The translations under genes and the position numbers were made by a program. The notes under the pieces were generated by a model, which had not been told where the DNA came from, searched no databases, and saw nothing but the letters and a program-made list of their open reading frames with translations. This document shows, piece after piece, positions 1-8,996 of a DNA stretch of 64,000 nucleotides. Source of the stretch: Candidatus Zixiibacteriota bacterium (GTDB taxonomy: Bacteria > Zixibacteria > MSB-5A5 > GN15 > JAAZOE01). The first letter of the stretch is position 1. Each line of letters begins with the position of its first letter. The stretch spans positions 186,001 through 250,000 of the forward strand of contig JAZGGI010000024.1 in assembly GCA_036480375.1 (NCBI GenBank), written 5' to 3'.

Positions 1-309
1 CTGGGTCAAAATAATCCTGATCCTGAAATTCCTGAATCTCAATCAATGGTTTCAACCGAGCCGCATTTTTATCCCAATCCGTTTGATATGACATTCACTC
101 CGACGACGACATTTACAGGAGTCTCGGATGAGGCGACGCTGGTTTTGATGACTCCGACCGGTGATATAATAAGGTCATGGGATCATTTATCGGGCGAAGA
201 AATAATCTGGGATGGAACTAACGCCAACGGTTCTGAAGTGGCCTCCAGCGTCTATTTATGGTATTTGGCCGACACCGATTATAAAGGCAAGCTGGTGGTC
301 ATTAATTAG
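1..309 (+). CDS. C-terminal end of a secreted protein with a FlgD/Por-type sorting domain (partial)
   Basis: The frame is open from base 1, so the gene begins before the window; only about 102 residues are visible. They contain the usual ingredients of the FlgD Ig-like / Por-secretion C-terminal module: a YPNPF motif, a beta-rich stretch with IIWDGTNANG, and a VASSVYLWYL segment before the basic last strand (GKLVVIN). In FCB-group bacteria this module ends exported proteins and is linked to outer-membrane sorting (family knowledge). The catalytic or binding part of the protein is outside the window, so its role cannot be stated. It converges on wecB across a 15-bp gap. Confidence 0.75.
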   Translation: MGQNNPDPEIPESQSMVSTEPHFYPNPFDMTFTPTTTFTGVSDEATLVLMTPTGDIIRSWDHLSGEEIIWDGTNANGSEVASSVYLWYLADTDYKGKLVVIN

Positions 310-324
310 GAGATATCTGCCGCC

Positions 325-1428
325 TTAAAATTTATCATAAATTTCTTCAAGAGTTTTGATGATTCTCTGAGCCGTATGGCCGTCCCAGAGATCGGGAATT
401 CGCCCTTTGGGATGTTTTCCATTAAATACGTTATTGGCCGCCTTTATTATCTTATCATATTCCAGTCCCGCTAAAACATTGGTCCCCACTTCCGCTGTAA
501 TCGGCCGCTCGGTATTTTCCCGGATGGTAATACATGGGATTTGCAGATAGGTCGTTTCTTCCTGAATACCCCCCGAATCGGTCAGTACGAGTCTGGCGTT
601 TGCCTGCAAATTTAGAAAATCCAAATATCCCACCGGGTCAATGATTTTGAAATTATCATTAGATTCAAAATTAAATCCAAATTTCGACAATGCGTTTTTG
701 GTTCTGGGATGACAGGGAAATATTACCGGTAATTTTTGACTGACTTCGCCGATCGCTTTCAGTAATATATCAAGTCTATCCTTATTATCCACATTGGCCG
801 GGCGATGGAGTGTCAGAACTGCATATTCTTTTGCCTTGATTCCCAATTGTTCAATTATTTTTGATTCTCGAGCCAACTCAAGGTTCTTGACTAAAGAATC
901 AATCATAATATTTCCAACAAAAAATACTTTATCTTCGGATACACCTTCCTTATGTAAATTTTCACTTCCTGATTTTTCTGTTATAAAAAGAAAATCGGAG
1001 AGGCGGTCTGTTACTATTCGATTGATCTCTTCGGGCATGGTATTATCAAAACTTCTCAACCCGGCTTCAACGTGAGCCAGTTTCAGACACATTTTGGATG
1101 TGACGATTGAGGCCGCCAGCGTCGAGTTGACATCTCCAAAGACAATAACAAGGTCAGGCCGATTTTTCTCGAATTCTTCTTCCAATCCGGTCATGATTTT
1201 GGCCGTTTGCCGGGCATGGCTGCCCGAGCCAACTCCGAGATAGATATCAGGTTGAGGCATTTTCAACTGTTCGAAGAACAACTGTGACAGGTTATGATCG
1301 TAATGCTGGCCGGTATGAATTAAGAAGGGATCAAATTTTTCAGTATGGGCGCTTAATTCTCGCATCAGGGGAGCGGCCTTAATAAAATTTGGCCGGGCTC
1401 CGATAATCAACATAATTTTCTTAGGCAT
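325..1428 (-). CDS. wecB: UDP-N-acetylglucosamine 2-epimerase (non-hydrolysing)
   Basis: A 367-residue cytosolic enzyme that interconverts UDP-GlcNAc and UDP-ManNAc, supplying ManNAc units for cell-surface polysaccharide. The sequence has the full family signature set: GARPNFIKAAPL at the N-terminus, TGQHYDHNLS, VFGDVNST, HVEAGLRSFD followed by PEEINRI, LTLHRPANVD and DSGGIQEE near the C-terminal nucleotide-binding half. Its length is normal for the family (about 360-380) and no catalytic motif is missing. The ATG at 1428 is directly followed by the conserved N-terminal strand, so the start is secure. It stands alone on the minus strand, convergent with the preceding partial gene and divergent from the VanZ-like gene. 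A surface-glycan role is family knowledge; no glycan operon is visible here. Confidence 0.95.
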   Translation of the reverse strand: MPKKIMLIIGARPNFIKAAPLMRELSAHTEKFDPFLIHTGQHYDHNLSQLFFEQLKMPQPDIYLGVGSGSHARQTAKIMTGLEEEFEKNRPDLVIVFGDVNSTLAASIVTSKMCLKLAHVEAGLRSFDNTMPEEINRIVTDRLSDFLFITEKSGSENLHKEGVSEDKVFFVGNIMIDSLVKNLELARESKIIEQLGIKAKEYAVLTLHRPANVDNKDRLDILLKAIGEVSQKLPVIFPCHPRTKNALSKFGFNFESNDNFKIIDPVGYLDFLNLQANARLVLTDSGGIQEETTYLQIPCITIRENTERPITAEVGTNVLAGLEYDKIIKAANNVFNGKHPKGRIPDLWDGHTAQRIIKTLEEIYDKF

Positions 1429-1647
1429 TTTATCTTTATTTCTCCATTTTCCAAAACACTACGTTAACCCTACTAATATCGGCTAAATATTATTGTAAAT
1501 TATTTCAATTCAACTGTGAATAGTGAACCTTAAGTCAGACTCAGTATAGGGTTGGTGGCAACCTAAGTCAATCTTGAAAGCAAAATCCGCTCTTTTATCT
1601 TTTATTGTTAAATGGCGATATGTTATCTTGGATGATGATTAAATTAT

Positions 1648-2646
1648 GTGAATCCTTATGAAATGAGAAATTGGCTCATGAATAATAATTCCCGGAGTAT
1701 TATATTTTTCGCCATCGTATTGCTTGCCATTATATCGCTGGGATTTATCCGACCACCCGGAAAATCTTTTCTGCTTCAATCGGTCAGTAATACCGGCCAT
1801 ATCCCGGCTTTTGGCGTTCTTGCTCTGGTACTATTTAATCTGTCAAAAAATTTTCTATCCCGGAAGTTGAAAAATCCATTTCAACATTATATAATTACCT
1901 TCGGTATCTCCAGCCTATTAGGAATCCTAACCGAATATATTCAGATCTTCGGTCCTCGCGACGCGGATATCTGGGATATCGTTCGAAACGAAATCGGAAT
2001 TATAATCTTTTTAGGATTTTGTTTATGGCGCGATACAAAACCTGTTAGCCTTTTTTCACCGGCGATGAAGAACCTGCGTAAAGGATTAATCTCACTGTTG
2101 TCTTTAATGGTGATATTATCGCTTATGCCAATAATTTTATGGAGTGGGGCCTACATTCATCGGAATAATTCATTTCCCGTAATTTGCAGTTTTGATTCTT
2201 CGCTGGAAGAGATGTTCTGGGAAATTGATCAAGCCGAAGTCTCAAGAGTAACCGGGCCGGTAGAGTGGGGGAAAGCCGATAGTGATAAAGTTGGCCAGGT
2301 TATGTTTATTCCTAAACAATATAGCGGTTTTGGAGTTTTAGAGCCCGTTCGGGATTGGAGTTTTTACAATTCTTTCGAGTTTGAAATCTATTCCCCGCTC
2401 AATACAATCTCCTGGCTTGCTCTTCGGATTGAAGATTACCGCCATGACCGAAGCTATTTCGATCGCTTTAACCGCCTGCTTGAAATACACCCGGGACCCA
2501 ATCATGTCATAATACCAATTTCGGAAATTGAAAACGGCCCGAGGGGTAGAAAACTTGATATGAATTCCATCGCCGCGATAATTTTCTTTGCCGACAAACC
2601 CGCTCAGCCTTTTTCGTTCTATTTCGATAATTTAAGACTTAATTAA
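1648..2646 (+). CDS. VanZ-like membrane protein with C-terminal beta-sandwich domain
   Basis: 332 residues from a GTG start (an in-frame ATG lies 15 bp downstream). The first half has about four hydrophobic helices and the VanZ-family pattern: a GHIPAFGVLALVL segment, then ILTEYIQIFGPRDADIWDI, in which the Glu-x2-Gln, Arg-Asp and later Asn are the family-typical polar residues. After another membrane helix (about residues 145-170) the remaining 160 residues look exported and beta-rich, ending in FSFYFDNLRL, a terminus typical of CBM11/galactose-binding-like sandwiches. VanZ proteins are membrane proteins of mostly unknown function, named for teicoplanin resistance. The fused extracytoplasmic domain is my reading of sequence texture and is less sure than the VanZ call. 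Confidence 0.75.
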   Translation: MNPYEMRNWLMNNNSRSIIFFAIVLLAIISLGFIRPPGKSFLLQSVSNTGHIPAFGVLALVLFNLSKNFLSRKLKNPFQHYIITFGISSLLGILTEYIQIFGPRDADIWDIVRNEIGIIIFLGFCLWRDTKPVSLFSPAMKNLRKGLISLLSLMVILSLMPIILWSGAYIHRNNSFPVICSFDSSLEEMFWEIDQAEVSRVTGPVEWGKADSDKVGQVMFIPKQYSGFGVLEPVRDWSFYNSFEFEIYSPLNTISWLALRIEDYRHDRSYFDRFNRLLEIHPGPNHVIIPISEIENGPRGRKLDMNSIAAIIFFADKPAQPFSFYFDNLRLN

Positions 2647-2743
2647 CAGCATTTCTATTTTTGAAATTCATTTGACCTTATTGTCCCAAAAGAGTTTTTT
2701 AAAAACTATGAATTTGAGATTGAATTAATGTTCAATAAAGGGA

Positions 2744-2771
2744 TTGACAGGCCGATAATTTTTATTAGATT
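2744..2771 (+). promoter_or_regulatory. Sigma-70-type promoter of the tRNA-Met gene
   Basis: TTGACA at 2744-2749, a 16-bp spacer, and TAGATT at 2766-2771 sit 17 bp before the mature tRNA end at 2788. Position and near-consensus -35 support it as the tRNA promoter. Confidence 0.6.
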
Positions 2772-2787
2772 ATCAAACCTGAAAAAT

Positions 2788-2861
2788 GGCGGAGTAGCTC
2801 AGCTGGTTAGAGCAGCGGAATCATAATCCGCGTGTCCGGGGTTCAAGTCCCTGCTCCGCTA
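2788..2861 (+). tRNA. tRNA-Met (anticodon CAT), elongator type
   Basis: A complete cloverleaf can be drawn. The 7-bp acceptor stem (GGCGGAG with CTCCGCT) starts with a G-U pair, as in many elongator tRNA-Met genes. The D arm is GCTC..GAGC and the anticodon stem GCGGA/TCCGC holds loop ATCATAA with anticodon CAT. The T arm contains GTTCAAGTC. The discriminator base is A and CCA is not encoded. The absence of the initiator-type C1:A72 mismatch argues against tRNA-fMet. A CAT anticodon could also be lysidine-modified tRNA-Ile2, but the GGCGGAG acceptor is more like elongator Met. Confidence 0.9.
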
Positions 2862-3017
2862 TTAATATTTCTTGCGGATTTGCCCGGGAACGAGAAGAGG
2901 TAACGATGGTATTTACCTTTTCAACAATGGCTCCCAGCATCTGTGGGTGCATTAATACCGTTTGTATTTTCGAAAGTACTTCTTCCTCAACCGCGAAACG
3001 CGAAATGTTCCATTATT

Positions 3018-3040
3018 GGCAGCATCACAGGGATGCTGCC
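3018..3040. repeat. Perfect 9-bp inverted repeat (hairpin)
   Basis: GGCAGCATC at 3018-3026 and GATGCTGCC at 3032-3040 with a 5-base loop. It has no T tract, so it is not an obvious terminator. It lies between the tRNA gene and the terminator of the minus-strand secreted-protein gene. It may be a dispersed intergenic palindrome; no second copy was recognised in this window. Confidence 0.55.
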
Positions 3041-3051
3041 CTACTGGCCAA

Positions 3052-3080
3052 TAAAAAAGGCCGATCAACATTGGCCTTTT
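3052..3080 (-). terminator. Rho-independent terminator of the dockerin-type protein gene
   Basis: On the minus strand AAAAGGCC (3080-3073) and GGCCTTTT (3062-3055) form an 8-bp stem with a 10-base loop, followed by more T residues. It lies 23 bp beyond the stop of the minus-strand gene ending at 3103. The A/T symmetry means it could work on either strand. Confidence 0.7.
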
Positions 3081-3102
3081 GAGTTTTAATATTCATATCA
3101 AT

Positions 3103-5247
3103 TTACGGACACCCCGCACACGGCGCCGGGCCGCCTTTGAATACATGGCTGATGATATAAACCGCGTCGCCAACATCGGTATTGCCGTCACAATTGGCAT
3201 CACCAGCAACAACGGGGTCAGGAGCCGGGCCGCCCTTGAAAACATGATTGATAATGAAAACCGCATCGCCAATATCAGAATTCCTGTCGCCATTGGCGTC
3301 ACCGCAAACGTAGTCACAGGCGTCGCCGATACCATCTCCATCGGAATCAGTTTGCAGGGGATTAGCTATTTCCGGACAGTTGTCAAGACCGTTACAAATG
3401 CCATCACTATCATCATCAATGCTACAATTAAGAAAAGCGATAATCTCGCGGAGGATCTTTTCGCGATCGGTCCAGCCCTGTTGATTATTGTCAATAGCCT
3501 CAAAACCAAAGCTGAAAAAAACGGAGCGATAATCGCCATTGTAAGAGATAGCGCCATAGTCCGATCGGGCACAGTATATCAGAGCAGGGGCGCCATCATT
3601 TATTGGGGCAATGTGATCATAGACAATCTGATTATTGGCGGCATCAGAACCAGAAAATTTGATTTGATCTGCCAGATCGAACACCTGATTGCCGGTATCT
3701 GCGTACATACAGGGCCAAGATAGATTCATCAAATACTCTGCACGCAGGTAGTTATGTAGAAAATCCTGATCTGTTGTGTCCAGTTGGCTGGCAATTCCCT
3801 GACCGGTAAGAAATAAGTTACCGCCGCTGTCCAAATAGTTTTTCATGGCCGCAATCTCATCTGAATCGAGCAATTGCGCTCGGTGGTCGCCGGTGAACCA
3901 GACAACCACATCGAAATTACTCAGGAATATACCCTCCAGAGGAAAAGTAAAGGCGGCATTCCAGATATCATAGATATCATATGGACAATCTGCCAAGTTC
4001 AACGCCTCTTGATAATATTGGTAGATATCATTATTGTCATCGTTATTGACTAATAGAACCATTTTTTCACCGATGGGTTTCCCAAGCTCAAACTGATCCT
4101 TCTCTGTCCCATAGTTACTCGTGTAAATCATTTCCAAATAAAATGAATCCATTTGGCTTTCATATTCTGGCGGTATTTCAAACAAGATTGGACTGGCGTT
4201 GTTATTCCCTGTGGACCTCGCCGGGATACCCCCGATGCTTGCCGACCCCTGAGTAATTATCAAATCTCCGGAAACGGCATATAACTCTATGCTACAATCT
4301 GTCAAGGGCAGAAAGTGCGGATTCTTAAAGGTGACAACCAATTCTATAGTTTCTCCACCTTCGAGTATGTTATCTCCATCACCGCCGACGACATCCGTAT
4401 AAGTCTTCCCAATCAGCTCCGGCCGATCCATCTTAAGGAAATTTACATAATTGCCAATGAAATTGGGAATCGCAAGGACATGATCATGCGGATTATAGTC
4501 AATGTTACAGGGGCCATTATAACCTGTCGCAACAAGCTCAGGAGGAGTGGTAAAATTCGAATCATACCGATAGATCGTACCACTATTGTAACCTGCAGCA
4601 TAAGTATTACCAAATTGATCTCGGGCAAGCCCGTCGCTATGTTCAAATTTTACAAGGTTAGTAACGCTTGAATCTTCAAGACTAACAGCCTGAATGTAAA
4701 GCGGACTCCCTATACCGACTACAAGCAGGCGATTGTGTTCGGCATCAAAGATCACATCTCGTGGTCCAAATCCAAGACCCGTATTAGTGTTTACAAATTC
4801 TGAGATTGAGCCATCGCCTAATTGAATCTTCCAAATTCGGTCAATCGGACCGTTACCGTTCGCGGTAGGCATATCCACAATGTATAGATTTCCTGAACTA
4901 TCAGCCGTGCACCCGCCTAAGTATCTCGAATAAGGAATATAGACATTGGAAACCATATCCGCTGTCGCAAGATCGTACCCAATTATTGATGTCATCCTGC
5001 ATTGGTAAAACGTGTTACCCACGATGCAGGCGGAATTGAAATATGGTGCCGAATCTTTGAACATGGTGACATTTCCGGATGTGTCGATCTGGATTATGTC
5101 TCCATCATAAAATAAAGAAATCAGATAGCGATTGTAAAGCGAATCCCAGGTAGCGCACTCGGGACTAGGTACTGAGATTTGTGCCCAGCCGGGGACCGAA
5201 AATGCTGCAATCAGTATAGCCGTCATCGGGATAATTAATTTATACAT
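3103..5247 (-). CDS. Secreted beta-propeller protein with ThuA-like module and dockerin-type repeats
   Basis: An exported multidomain protein of about 714 residues. I chose the ATG at 5247: AAGGAAA lies 8 bp upstream and the product then starts with a clean signal peptide (MYKLIIPMTAILIAAFS..GWAQ). The open frame itself runs up to 5352. Domain order: an SMP-30/NHL-type beta-propeller (about 30-300); a CARDB-like sandwich (GDGDNILEGGETIEL); and an alpha/beta ThuA/GATase-like module (VWFTGDHR, GGNLFLTGQG, NYLRAEY). Then come thrombospondin-type-3-like Asp loops (DSDGDGIGDACD) and two dockerin-like repeats (GDANGDRNSDIGDAVFIINH; GDANCDGNTDVGDAVYIISH). No catalytic residues are evident. The CARDB-ThuA pair recurs in the M6 peptidase at 55079. 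Function is unknown beyond a likely extracellular, Ca-binding role. Confidence 0.8.
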   Translation of the reverse strand: MYKLIIPMTAILIAAFSVPGWAQISVPSPECATWDSLYNRYLISLFYDGDIIQIDTSGNVTMFKDSAPYFNSACIVGNTFYQCRMTSIIGYDLATADMVSNVYIPYSRYLGGCTADSSGNLYIVDMPTANGNGPIDRIWKIQLGDGSISEFVNTNTGLGFGPRDVIFDAEHNRLLVVGIGSPLYIQAVSLEDSSVTNLVKFEHSDGLARDQFGNTYAAGYNSGTIYRYDSNFTTPPELVATGYNGPCNIDYNPHDHVLAIPNFIGNYVNFLKMDRPELIGKTYTDVVGGDGDNILEGGETIELVVTFKNPHFLPLTDCSIELYAVSGDLIITQGSASIGGIPARSTGNNNASPILFEIPPEYESQMDSFYLEMIYTSNYGTEKDQFELGKPIGEKMVLLVNNDDNNDIYQYYQEALNLADCPYDIYDIWNAAFTFPLEGIFLSNFDVVVWFTGDHRAQLLDSDEIAAMKNYLDSGGNLFLTGQGIASQLDTTDQDFLHNYLRAEYLMNLSWPCMYADTGNQVFDLADQIKFSGSDAANNQIVYDHIAPINDGAPALIYCARSDYGAISYNGDYRSVFFSFGFEAIDNNQQGWTDREKILREIIAFLNCSIDDDSDGICNGLDNCPEIANPLQTDSDGDGIGDACDYVCGDANGDRNSDIGDAVFIINHVFKGGPAPDPVVAGDANCDGNTDVGDAVYIISHVFKGGPAPCAGCP

Positions 5248-5540
5248 ATAAATCGTTTCCTTGATTCCAGGTCGAGCCCGTTTCAACATGTTATATAAAC
5301 CAAAATTCGGTACGCCAGTAATAAAGACTATTGAGACTATGCTCAAGAGCACTATTATTATAGGTATGGTAAGGTTACAGACTGTAAGTCAACGTAAGTC
5401 ATCCAAAAACAACCCCTGACATATCGCTTGATAACCATATAACACATCATTGTTTTTTTTTATTGTCTCCTTTATGATCACTTACTATGTTATACTTCAT
5501 TACGTGAAAGCCTAAAGACAACTCCATGTATTTACATAAC

Positions 5541-6053
5541 TTACGGTTTTAATGCCGCCGTACCCCATGTTGCCAAGCTATCCATTGACATCCCAACCGG
5601 CTTGATTATAATCCAGTTATTGCCGTTACCTTTGTTTCGGAACAACTCATTTCTCAGAAAGGCCGGATTGTTTTCACTATAGGGATCATAGCTGGCGAAG
5701 TAGAGATCCAGGTCGCCATCATGGTCGTGGTCAGCCCAGGCGGCAGCATGGGAAGGCTCATTGTCGGATGCAATTTCACCGTTGGTCATTCTTGTGAATG
5801 TACCATCGCCGTTGTTGTGGTAGAGATAGTATACATCGGTGATACTGCCGAAATTATCGTCGCAGACAAACAGGTTAGGGTAGTTGTCGCCATCATAATC
5901 TGCCCAACTGGCATCGAATGACCAGCCGCCGTCCGAGACGATTGGACTGGTTGCGACTCGAACGAACGAACTCGGATTTGGCGGCGAGGCTTCGACAGCC
6001 ACTGTGCATGAATGCAATAGCATCAAGAGCCAAACGGAGACACTGATTGCCAT
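5541..6053 (-). pseudogene. Truncated FG-GAP/VCBS repeat protein (ASPIC/UnbV-type), C-terminus lost
   Basis: 170 codons. The start is credible: AAGGGG 5 bp upstream of the ATG at 6053 and a signal peptide (MAISVSVWLLMLL..). Two FG-GAP-like blades follow: ASWADYDGDNYPNLFV and AAWADHDHDGDLDLYF, with NNGDGTF and NKGNGNNW linkers. The last piece, NNWIIIKPVGMSMDSLATWG, matches how the ASPIC/UnbV domain normally begins (NxWLxxxLxG), but the frame stops about 8 residues later and nothing resembling the remaining 60 or more residues follows. Family members are several hundred residues longer. It could still be expressed as a small secreted protein; I favour a gene remnant because the next 0.9 kb also holds fragments. 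Confidence 0.6.
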
Positions 6054-6226
6054 AGTCGCCCCTTATCTTAGTAACACCTGTTATTGCCAAATGGCACGCC
6101 ATGTGATACATCTTGCTGCTTCATAAACAGAATCCCCGATGTCCACAGTAATGTATATAGCAGCGGAATGTGCTATTGGCGGTTATAAGGCAACATCTGC
6201 CTATAGGGAAAGACGACTCTCATTAC

Positions 6227-6460
6227 TTATTTGTTTAATCTCTTGAGAGCCTTTCTTGCATCTGCAAAGTCCTCGCCTGGCTCAAGGCATTTTTCGTGGC
6301 ACAATATTACCTTTTCTGTTTTAGCTAATTGTTCATAGGCAATCCCCTTGCGCCACCACGCCCCAGCGATCGTCGGTTGTGTTGATTCGTCCGCCAGTGA
6401 GATATACTTATCGAGCAGGTTGATTGCTGTTTGCTGGTCGAATTCTCCCAGAATCCGTGT
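6227..6460 (-). pseudogene. C-terminal TPR fragment (gene remnant)
   Basis: Read on the minus strand, the frame opens after a TGA at 6461-6463 and runs to a TAA at 6227-6229. The peptide contains QQTAINLLDKYISLADEST, then AGAWWRKGIAYEQL and ARKALKRLNK, which is a tetratricopeptide-style helix pair as found at the C-terminus of many secreted hydrolases. There is no start codon or ribosome site, and it abuts an outer-membrane-protein fragment in another frame. It is best read as the leftover 3' end of a deleted gene. Confidence 0.5.
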
Positions 6461-6463
6461 TCA

Positions 6464-6894
6464 GATAGTGAAAGCAGGTACAAAACAACTCCCAGGATTA
6501 CCTCCATTGCTAAACCACTGAAGTTTTTGCCGCCGGCAACCGGTGATGAGAAGTCCGTCATCACGTTCACGTAGATACTGAAGCCGAAAATGGCGTGCCG
6601 ACTAACCATAATATCACCACCGATCCCAAATTTTGCACATAGCGCGGTTTCGAGTTCCGATCGCGAGAGCGGGATCATACTGTATTTGATTACCGAACTG
6701 ATCATGGACTTATCACTGAGACCCAGGACCGGTCCCAGTCCGGCGTGAACATAGCATCTTGTCGATGAATCTTGCAGCTTTGACAGCGGACAGAAGCGGA
6801 TACCAATGTTGAGTGATGATATCGATGCTGATGATATTGATATTGTGGCTACAAACGCTACCGGATCGTCAGACCACCCATAGCGCCGTTGGCT
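6464..6894 (-). pseudogene. Outer-membrane beta-barrel fragment (gene remnant)
   Basis: The minus-strand frame is open from 6894 downwards, with an upstream stop at 6895-6897. It encodes alternating polar/hydrophobic strands (ISSLNIGIRFCPL, CYVHAGLGPVLGLS, KFGIGGDIMV, AIFGFSIYVNVMTDFSSP, MEVILGVVLYLL), the look of the last strands of an OmpW/OMP_b-brl-type barrel. The N-terminal half and a signal peptide are missing, and the first in-frame ATG (6705) falls inside the barrel. After about 6464 the frame reads out-of-phase through the neighbouring TPR fragment. This is a decayed gene, not a functional CDS. Confidence 0.5.
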
Positions 6895-6972
6895 TTAAAT
6901 TAAAAAGTAAGCAAAGCTATTTCGCCAATAAAATAATTCCAGGCTTAATATTCGGCGAGTAGAAATATTTCC

Positions 6973-7000
6973 TTGATAATTTTCTCAAATTCAATATTAT
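6973..7000 (+). promoter_or_regulatory. Probable promoter of the Lon-like protease operon
   Basis: TTGATA (6973-6978), a 16-bp spacer, and TATTAT (6995-7000), placed immediately upstream of the first gene of the operon. Transcription would begin near 7007, giving a very short leader if the ATG at 7018 is used. Confidence 0.5.
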
Positions 7001-7017
7001 AAGTATGTTTCACAAGG

Positions 7018-8115
7018 ATGCCCTTATTTTTAGCAGGCAGGATGAAAGCTAATATGCAAAACGGGGATACTATTCTACATTTCCTAAATGATTGTCATTC
7101 TCGTAAGGAGTTCAATGCCTTTTATGAACTCTGTTATCGGTCAACTATTGGATATTTACACTTTTTACGAAATAAGGGCTATCAATTGCCTTTAGCGTTG
7201 GCAACCGATAGAAATCCGGTGGTTGATCTTAGTCTGGATATTTTGGGTTCCTTTCTACGCAGCGCCAAAAATAAACCATTTTATTTAATCTTTGACTATT
7301 TCCATCAAATTGGAATTACTGATTTTCAAAATGCCGAACCGGACGAATTATACGAAAAGTTTACACCGCTGTTGTTCCGCTTCATACGGCAGGATCTCAG
7401 TAAATTAAAAAACGAAACCGACCCGCAGATAGCCAATCTCAAACACAGGGTAAATGATATTTTGAAAAGTGATAATTATACTGTCGTGTCTTCAAATTCG
7501 GGCAGAATAAAGCGCGTTATGCTGTCGAAAAATATACATTGCAATCGTGCTGAATTACCAATAATTCCTTATGAGGAAACCTTAAAAATAGTTGAAGAAT
7601 CCTATCTTAAAAGCAACAACCGGGTTGAATGGTGTAAAAATATATTTGAAACTCTGGATAAGACACCCAAATATCAAAATATCTTTATAAAACATGAACT
7701 GATTAGCGCGATAATTGCCGTCAATATGAAATACGTCGAGGTTGAGAATATTAAACCGGTATTTACTCACGATGCCGAAAGTGAAATATTATTGCGAAAA
7801 GCTGAACGGACTATCCGTGAGGTTTTACCCTGGTTTCGTATTGATGTTCTCGAAAAATATATTGGAAAAGGCAGATTGACACCGGAATATGCCGCCAATT
7901 TTGAACGAGCAATCCAGCTGTATCTGAGAGATTTTGTTTTCTCCCCACCGACGGATCTGTTACCGGTATATTTCCGTGAAGTCATGCCCCCGGAAGAACA
8001 TAGGAGATACCTGAAAAAGTATAAATATATTTTCGAAACGGCAATTCAAAAGGCTGAAGAAGAATTTCTGAGGAGATTAAAAAATCCTACAATCGTCAGA
8101 AATAGTAGCTATTAA
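7018..8115 (+). CDS. Uncharacterised helical protein, first gene of the Lon-like protease operon
   Basis: 365 residues, mostly helical, no signal peptide or membrane segment, so probably cytosolic. I do not recognise the family. The N-terminal 70 residues (FNAFYELCYRSTIGYLHFLR, then DLSLDILGSFLRS) loosely resemble sigma-factor region 2 in texture, and the next gene encodes a zf-HC2-like protein such as often sits beside sigma factors; this is only a suggestion. The start is uncertain: ATGs at 7018, 7042 and 7054 are all in frame and none has an ideal Shine-Dalgarno spacing (AAGG is 0-3 bp from the first, GGCAGG just before the second). It is followed 29 bp later by the zinc-finger gene. Confidence 0.7.
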   Translation: MPLFLAGRMKANMQNGDTILHFLNDCHSRKEFNAFYELCYRSTIGYLHFLRNKGYQLPLALATDRNPVVDLSLDILGSFLRSAKNKPFYLIFDYFHQIGITDFQNAEPDELYEKFTPLLFRFIRQDLSKLKNETDPQIANLKHRVNDILKSDNYTVVSSNSGRIKRVMLSKNIHCNRAELPIIPYEETLKIVEESYLKSNNRVEWCKNIFETLDKTPKYQNIFIKHELISAIIAVNMKYVEVENIKPVFTHDAESEILLRKAERTIREVLPWFRIDVLEKYIGKGRLTPEYAANFERAIQLYLRDFVFSPPTDLLPVYFREVMPPEEHRRYLKKYKYIFETAIQKAEEEFLRRLKNPTIVRNSSY

Positions 8116-8144
8116 TATTATGGGAAGGCAGGAAAGGAATATAA

Positions 8145-8996
8145 ATGCATCCGGATAAAGAAAAGCTGAGTTTGTATGTCGAAGGGCGGCTGGGAGATAC
8201 GGACAGTGATCTGATCGCGAAACATCTTACTCAATGCGAGTTTTGCTGTGAGTTTTGCGATAATTATGTTTTGCTGTCGAAATCAATGGAATTATCCGAA
8301 ACTGAAAATCTTCCGCCGGAAGCATTGGATTTGGCCGACCGGCTCTTTAAGCATTCAATAAAATCAAATATTATCGAGCTTAAGTTACTCGGGAGTTCTT
8401 ATGGTAGAGTAAATCACCTGGCCGCGGATGGTAATGAAATTAAACGGGAGCGGACAAAAAACATTGCGACTCTATACTCCCAGGACCCCGAAGTTGTCCT
8501 CAGGGTTATGCATGATTCGAAGCAGAAGCATGATTATCTGCAGCTTATCAGCGACGATATTAATCTTGTCTCCCGAGTAATGATTCAGCTTCCCGAGTTA
8601 GGGCATGAATTTATCACAGATGAAAACGGTTATGCCGATGCAAGAGATACTGTTTTGAGAGACTGCGATAAACTTAAATGGCAAATCAAAATGCCCGACG
8701 CCATTTTCAATTTAGAACCGCTCGTTTATGATCCGGAAAAAGTGGAATATCAGGAAGGGACTATATTTGAAACAGAAAAGCACGATAAAATTCGGATTAC
8801 GTTTCAGGGTAAGACCGTCGGGAAGCAAATAACTCTGCAGATTCTTGAACTTGAAGGTTCTTCCGATTTTGATACAATCAAAGTAGTTGTATCGCAGGGC
8901 AAAGCGACTAAAATAATCGACGCGGGACCGGATGAGGCGGTGACTTTTGATATTTCTGATCCCGCAAATCCTATAAATATAAGGTTGTTTCAATAA
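8145..8996 (+). CDS. Zinc-finger (zf-HC2-like) protein, second gene of the Lon-like protease operon
   Basis: 283 residues, preceded by AAAGGA. Residues 1-40 have the anti-sigma-type zinc-finger pattern: an N-terminal helix (KEKLSLYVEGRLG) and His27-x3-Cys31-x2-Cys34, with two extra cysteines (35, 38). Unlike classic anti-sigma factors there is no transmembrane helix. A middle helical part (about 45-150) is followed by a beta-rich C-terminal half (about 190-283; GKTVGKQITLQILELEG). Its stop codon (8994-8996) is immediately followed by the ATG of the protease gene, implying coupled translation. A plausible job is to bind a partner (perhaps the product of the first gene) and be controlled by the adjoining protease, but this is inferred from context only. 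Confidence 0.75.
   Translation: MHPDKEKLSLYVEGRLGDTDSDLIAKHLTQCEFCCEFCDNYVLLSKSMELSETENLPPEALDLADRLFKHSIKSNIIELKLLGSSYGRVNHLAADGNEIKRERTKNIATLYSQDPEVVLRVMHDSKQKHDYLQLISDDINLVSRVMIQLPELGHEFITDENGYADARDTVLRDCDKLKWQIKMPDAIFNLEPLVYDPEKVEYQEGTIFETEKHDKIRITFQGKTVGKQITLQILELEGSSDFDTIKVVVSQGKATKIIDAGPDEAVTFDISDPANPINIRLFQ

Noticed and set aside
3079-3723. 214-codon plus-strand ORF opposite the dockerin-type protein
   Set aside because: It is the antisense of Asp/Gly/Ile-rich dockerin and beta-propeller codons (NANDA-like low complexity), with no ribosome site and no recognisable domain; the minus-strand protein has clear domains and a signal peptide.
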